The notes beneath the pieces were generated by a model. The model worked only from the letters and a program-made list of their open reading frames with translations. It was not told the DNA's origin and did no database searches. This document shows, in pieces, positions 6,368 through 7,111 of a DNA stretch of 7,111 bases; positions within the stretch are counted from its first letter, which is position 1; each line of letters begins with the position of its first letter. A program made the position numbers and the translations under genes. The DNA is from an uncultured Terriglobus sp. Its GTDB lineage: Bacteria > Acidobacteriota > Terriglobia > Terriglobales > Acidobacteriaceae. The stretch spans positions 1 to 7,111 of the forward strand of contig CALMAP010000135.1 of the NCBI GenBank assembly GCA_937859825.1, read 5' to 3'.

Positions 6368-6960
6368 CCGCGCTGCACCAGAAAGTCGGTCACGTAAACA
6401 TCGATCACGTGCTGATCGACGTTCTGCAGCGCGTAGACCTGGCGCAGGTGCTTCTTGAGTGCATCAATGCCGCCCGCAGCTAGCAACTGTTCTGAAGTTT
6501 GGGAAGAAAGAACGGCCAGCGTGGTATCGCGCAAGGAGAGATTGGCCGGAGTTTCGACCTTCTCACCCTTGGCCCCGCCTTCAGGCTTTTCCGCCTTTTT
6601 CCCTTCAGATTTCGGTTCATCCTGCAGGCGCAGGCTGATCGTCGCCCGAAGATAGGCGCGGCCGCCCGGGTCAGACAGGTTGACCACCAACGGTTCTAAC
6701 GCCAGAACGTGGGTCGGAGGAAGATCGTCAGGAGCCGTCTCGGCCGGGTGCGCCTTCTCGGCTACGGCTGCGCCGCCCGGGGCCGCAGGCATGAGCTTTG
6801 CCAACCGCCCGGAGTGGACGAACCAGAAGCCCACGCCAACAACGGCACCGAGCGCAACAACAACAGCCAGCAAAACTGCGATGAGGATCGGCAGGAGGCC
6901 GACTTTGGCCGGGGCCGGAGCAGGAAGAACGGTTTCAGGAGTAACTGCGGTGGTCGCCAT
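6364..6960 (-). CDS. fliL: Flagellar basal body-associated protein FliL
   Basis: FliL is a single-pass inner-membrane protein whose periplasmic domain surrounds or supports the MotAB stator units. The 198 residues show a short cytoplasmic leader (1-19, Pro/Ala-rich), one transmembrane helix (about 20-48), a flexible segment (50-80) and the FliL domain from about 84. Family hallmarks are LEPLVVNLSDPGGRAYLRATISLRL (88-112), LRDTTLAVLSSQTSEQLL (143-160) and the end VIDVYVTDFLVQRG. A Lys/Glu/Gly-rich insert (about 114-138) interrupts the domain where many FliL proteins have only a short loop. ATG at 6960 is the only sensible start: no in-frame start lies closely upstream and the next Met is at 57. 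The GGGG one base before it is a poor ribosome site. This is the first complete gene of the operon and it overlaps fliO by 4 bases. Confidence 0.93.
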   Translation of the reverse strand: MATTAVTPETVLPAPAPAKVGLLPILIAVLLAVVVALGAVVGVGFWFVHSGRLAKLMPAAPGGAAVAEKAHPAETAPDDLPPTHVLALEPLVVNLSDPGGRAYLRATISLRLQDEPKSEGKKAEKPEGGAKGEKVETPANLSLRDTTLAVLSSQTSEQLLAAGGIDALKKHLRQVYALQNVDQHVIDVYVTDFLVQRG

Positions 6961-6998
6961 GCCCCATATCGGTGCACGTTCGATGCCAGATTCGTCCG

Positions 6999-7031
6999 AA
7001 AAAGAGTTAGCGGGCGCTTAGAAGCGCCCGC
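6999..7031 (-). terminator. Rho-independent terminator or attenuator upstream of fliL
   Basis: A perfect inverted repeat has arms GCGGGCGCTT (7010-7019) and AAGCGCCCGC (7022-7031) with 2 bases between them. As RNA it would fold as an 8- or 9-bp GC-rich stem with a 4- to 6-base loop. On the minus strand it is followed by TAACTC and then five T (7003-6999), the arrangement of an intrinsic terminator, although the T-run begins 6 bases after the stem. The stop codon of the upstream gene lies in the loop. The T-run is absent on the plus-strand side, so the direction is minus. Confidence 0.7.
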
Positions 7032-7111
7032 GCTTGCCGTTTAGGATCATGCTGCTGGTGTGCTGGGGGGCGGTATCAAAGGGCGGAACCGTCTTGGGGT
7101 TGGCCGAGCAG
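7018..7111 (-). CDS. C-terminal end of an unidentified upstream protein (partial)
   Basis: Thirty codons are open from the right edge to a TAA at 7020-7018. The visible protein end is CSANPKTVPPFDTAPQHTSS, followed by MILNGKRGRF. This frame is favoured over the other two because nearly all its third codon positions are G or C, as in the neighbours, and the other frames hit stops earlier. No family is recognised. The Pro/Thr/Ser-rich character looks like a flexible tail. By position it could be the tail of a motor, hook or basal-body protein such as MotB, but nothing in these residues proves it. The gene is separated from fliL by a terminator-like hairpin. Confidence 0.6.
   Translation of the reverse strand, partial: CSANPKTVPPFDTAPQHTSSMILNGKRGRF

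Noticed and set aside
6966..6973. ACCGATAT just before fliL, resembling a sigma-28 -10 element
   Set aside because: No TAAA-type -35 element lies 15 bases upstream, and the site is only a few bases from the start codon, too close for a leader. It is a chance match.

Overview
This window is one flagellar type III export gate operon, read entirely from the minus strand. In transcription order it holds the tail of an unidentified gene, a hairpin with a T-tract, fliL, fliO, fliP, fliQ, fliR, flhB, flhA and fliA, which runs off the left edge. The DNA is GC-rich and gene-dense. The protein styles (FlhB opening MSDKTEQATEQ, a short FliO, a WhiG/FliA-type sigma factor directly behind flhA) suggest a GC-rich, motile Gram-negative, perhaps an Acidobacteriota of the Terriglobales type. 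That assignment is inference from memory of family style, not a search.

Layout from right to left: 7111-7018 is the last 30 codons of an upstream gene. Its stop codon lies inside a perfect 10-bp inverted repeat followed by a T-run on the minus strand, so transcription is probably terminated or attenuated there. fliL starts about 40 bases further on. From fliL to flhB the genes are packed with 4-base stop/start overlaps (ATGA, TTGA, GTGA) or gaps of 2 to 11 bases. flhA follows flhB after 25 bases and fliA follows flhA after 43 bases. No stretch over 300 bases lacks a gene, and no RNA gene, mobile element or CRISPR array was seen.

The products belong to one machine. FliP, FliQ and FliR form the export pore, FlhB is the substrate-specificity switch around it, and FlhA is the large docking and energy-coupling ring. 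FliO is an assembly factor for FliP, FliL belongs to the motor/stator surroundings, and FliA (sigma-28) transcribes late flagellar genes after the hook is complete. Independent strong Shine-Dalgarno sites stand before fliQ and flhA, whereas fliR and flhB rely on coupling. This fits the known unequal copy numbers of the gate.

The system itself is well known. The points worth a second look are a FliP whose channel methionine cluster reads M-V-Q instead of M-M-M, a FliP with a long low-complexity periplasmic N-terminal region and a TTG start, a FliO with no membrane segment, a missing fliM/fliN pair between fliL and fliO, a missing flhF/flhG pair between flhA and fliA, a Q/Y/A-rich FlhB tail, and the terminator built over a stop codon.
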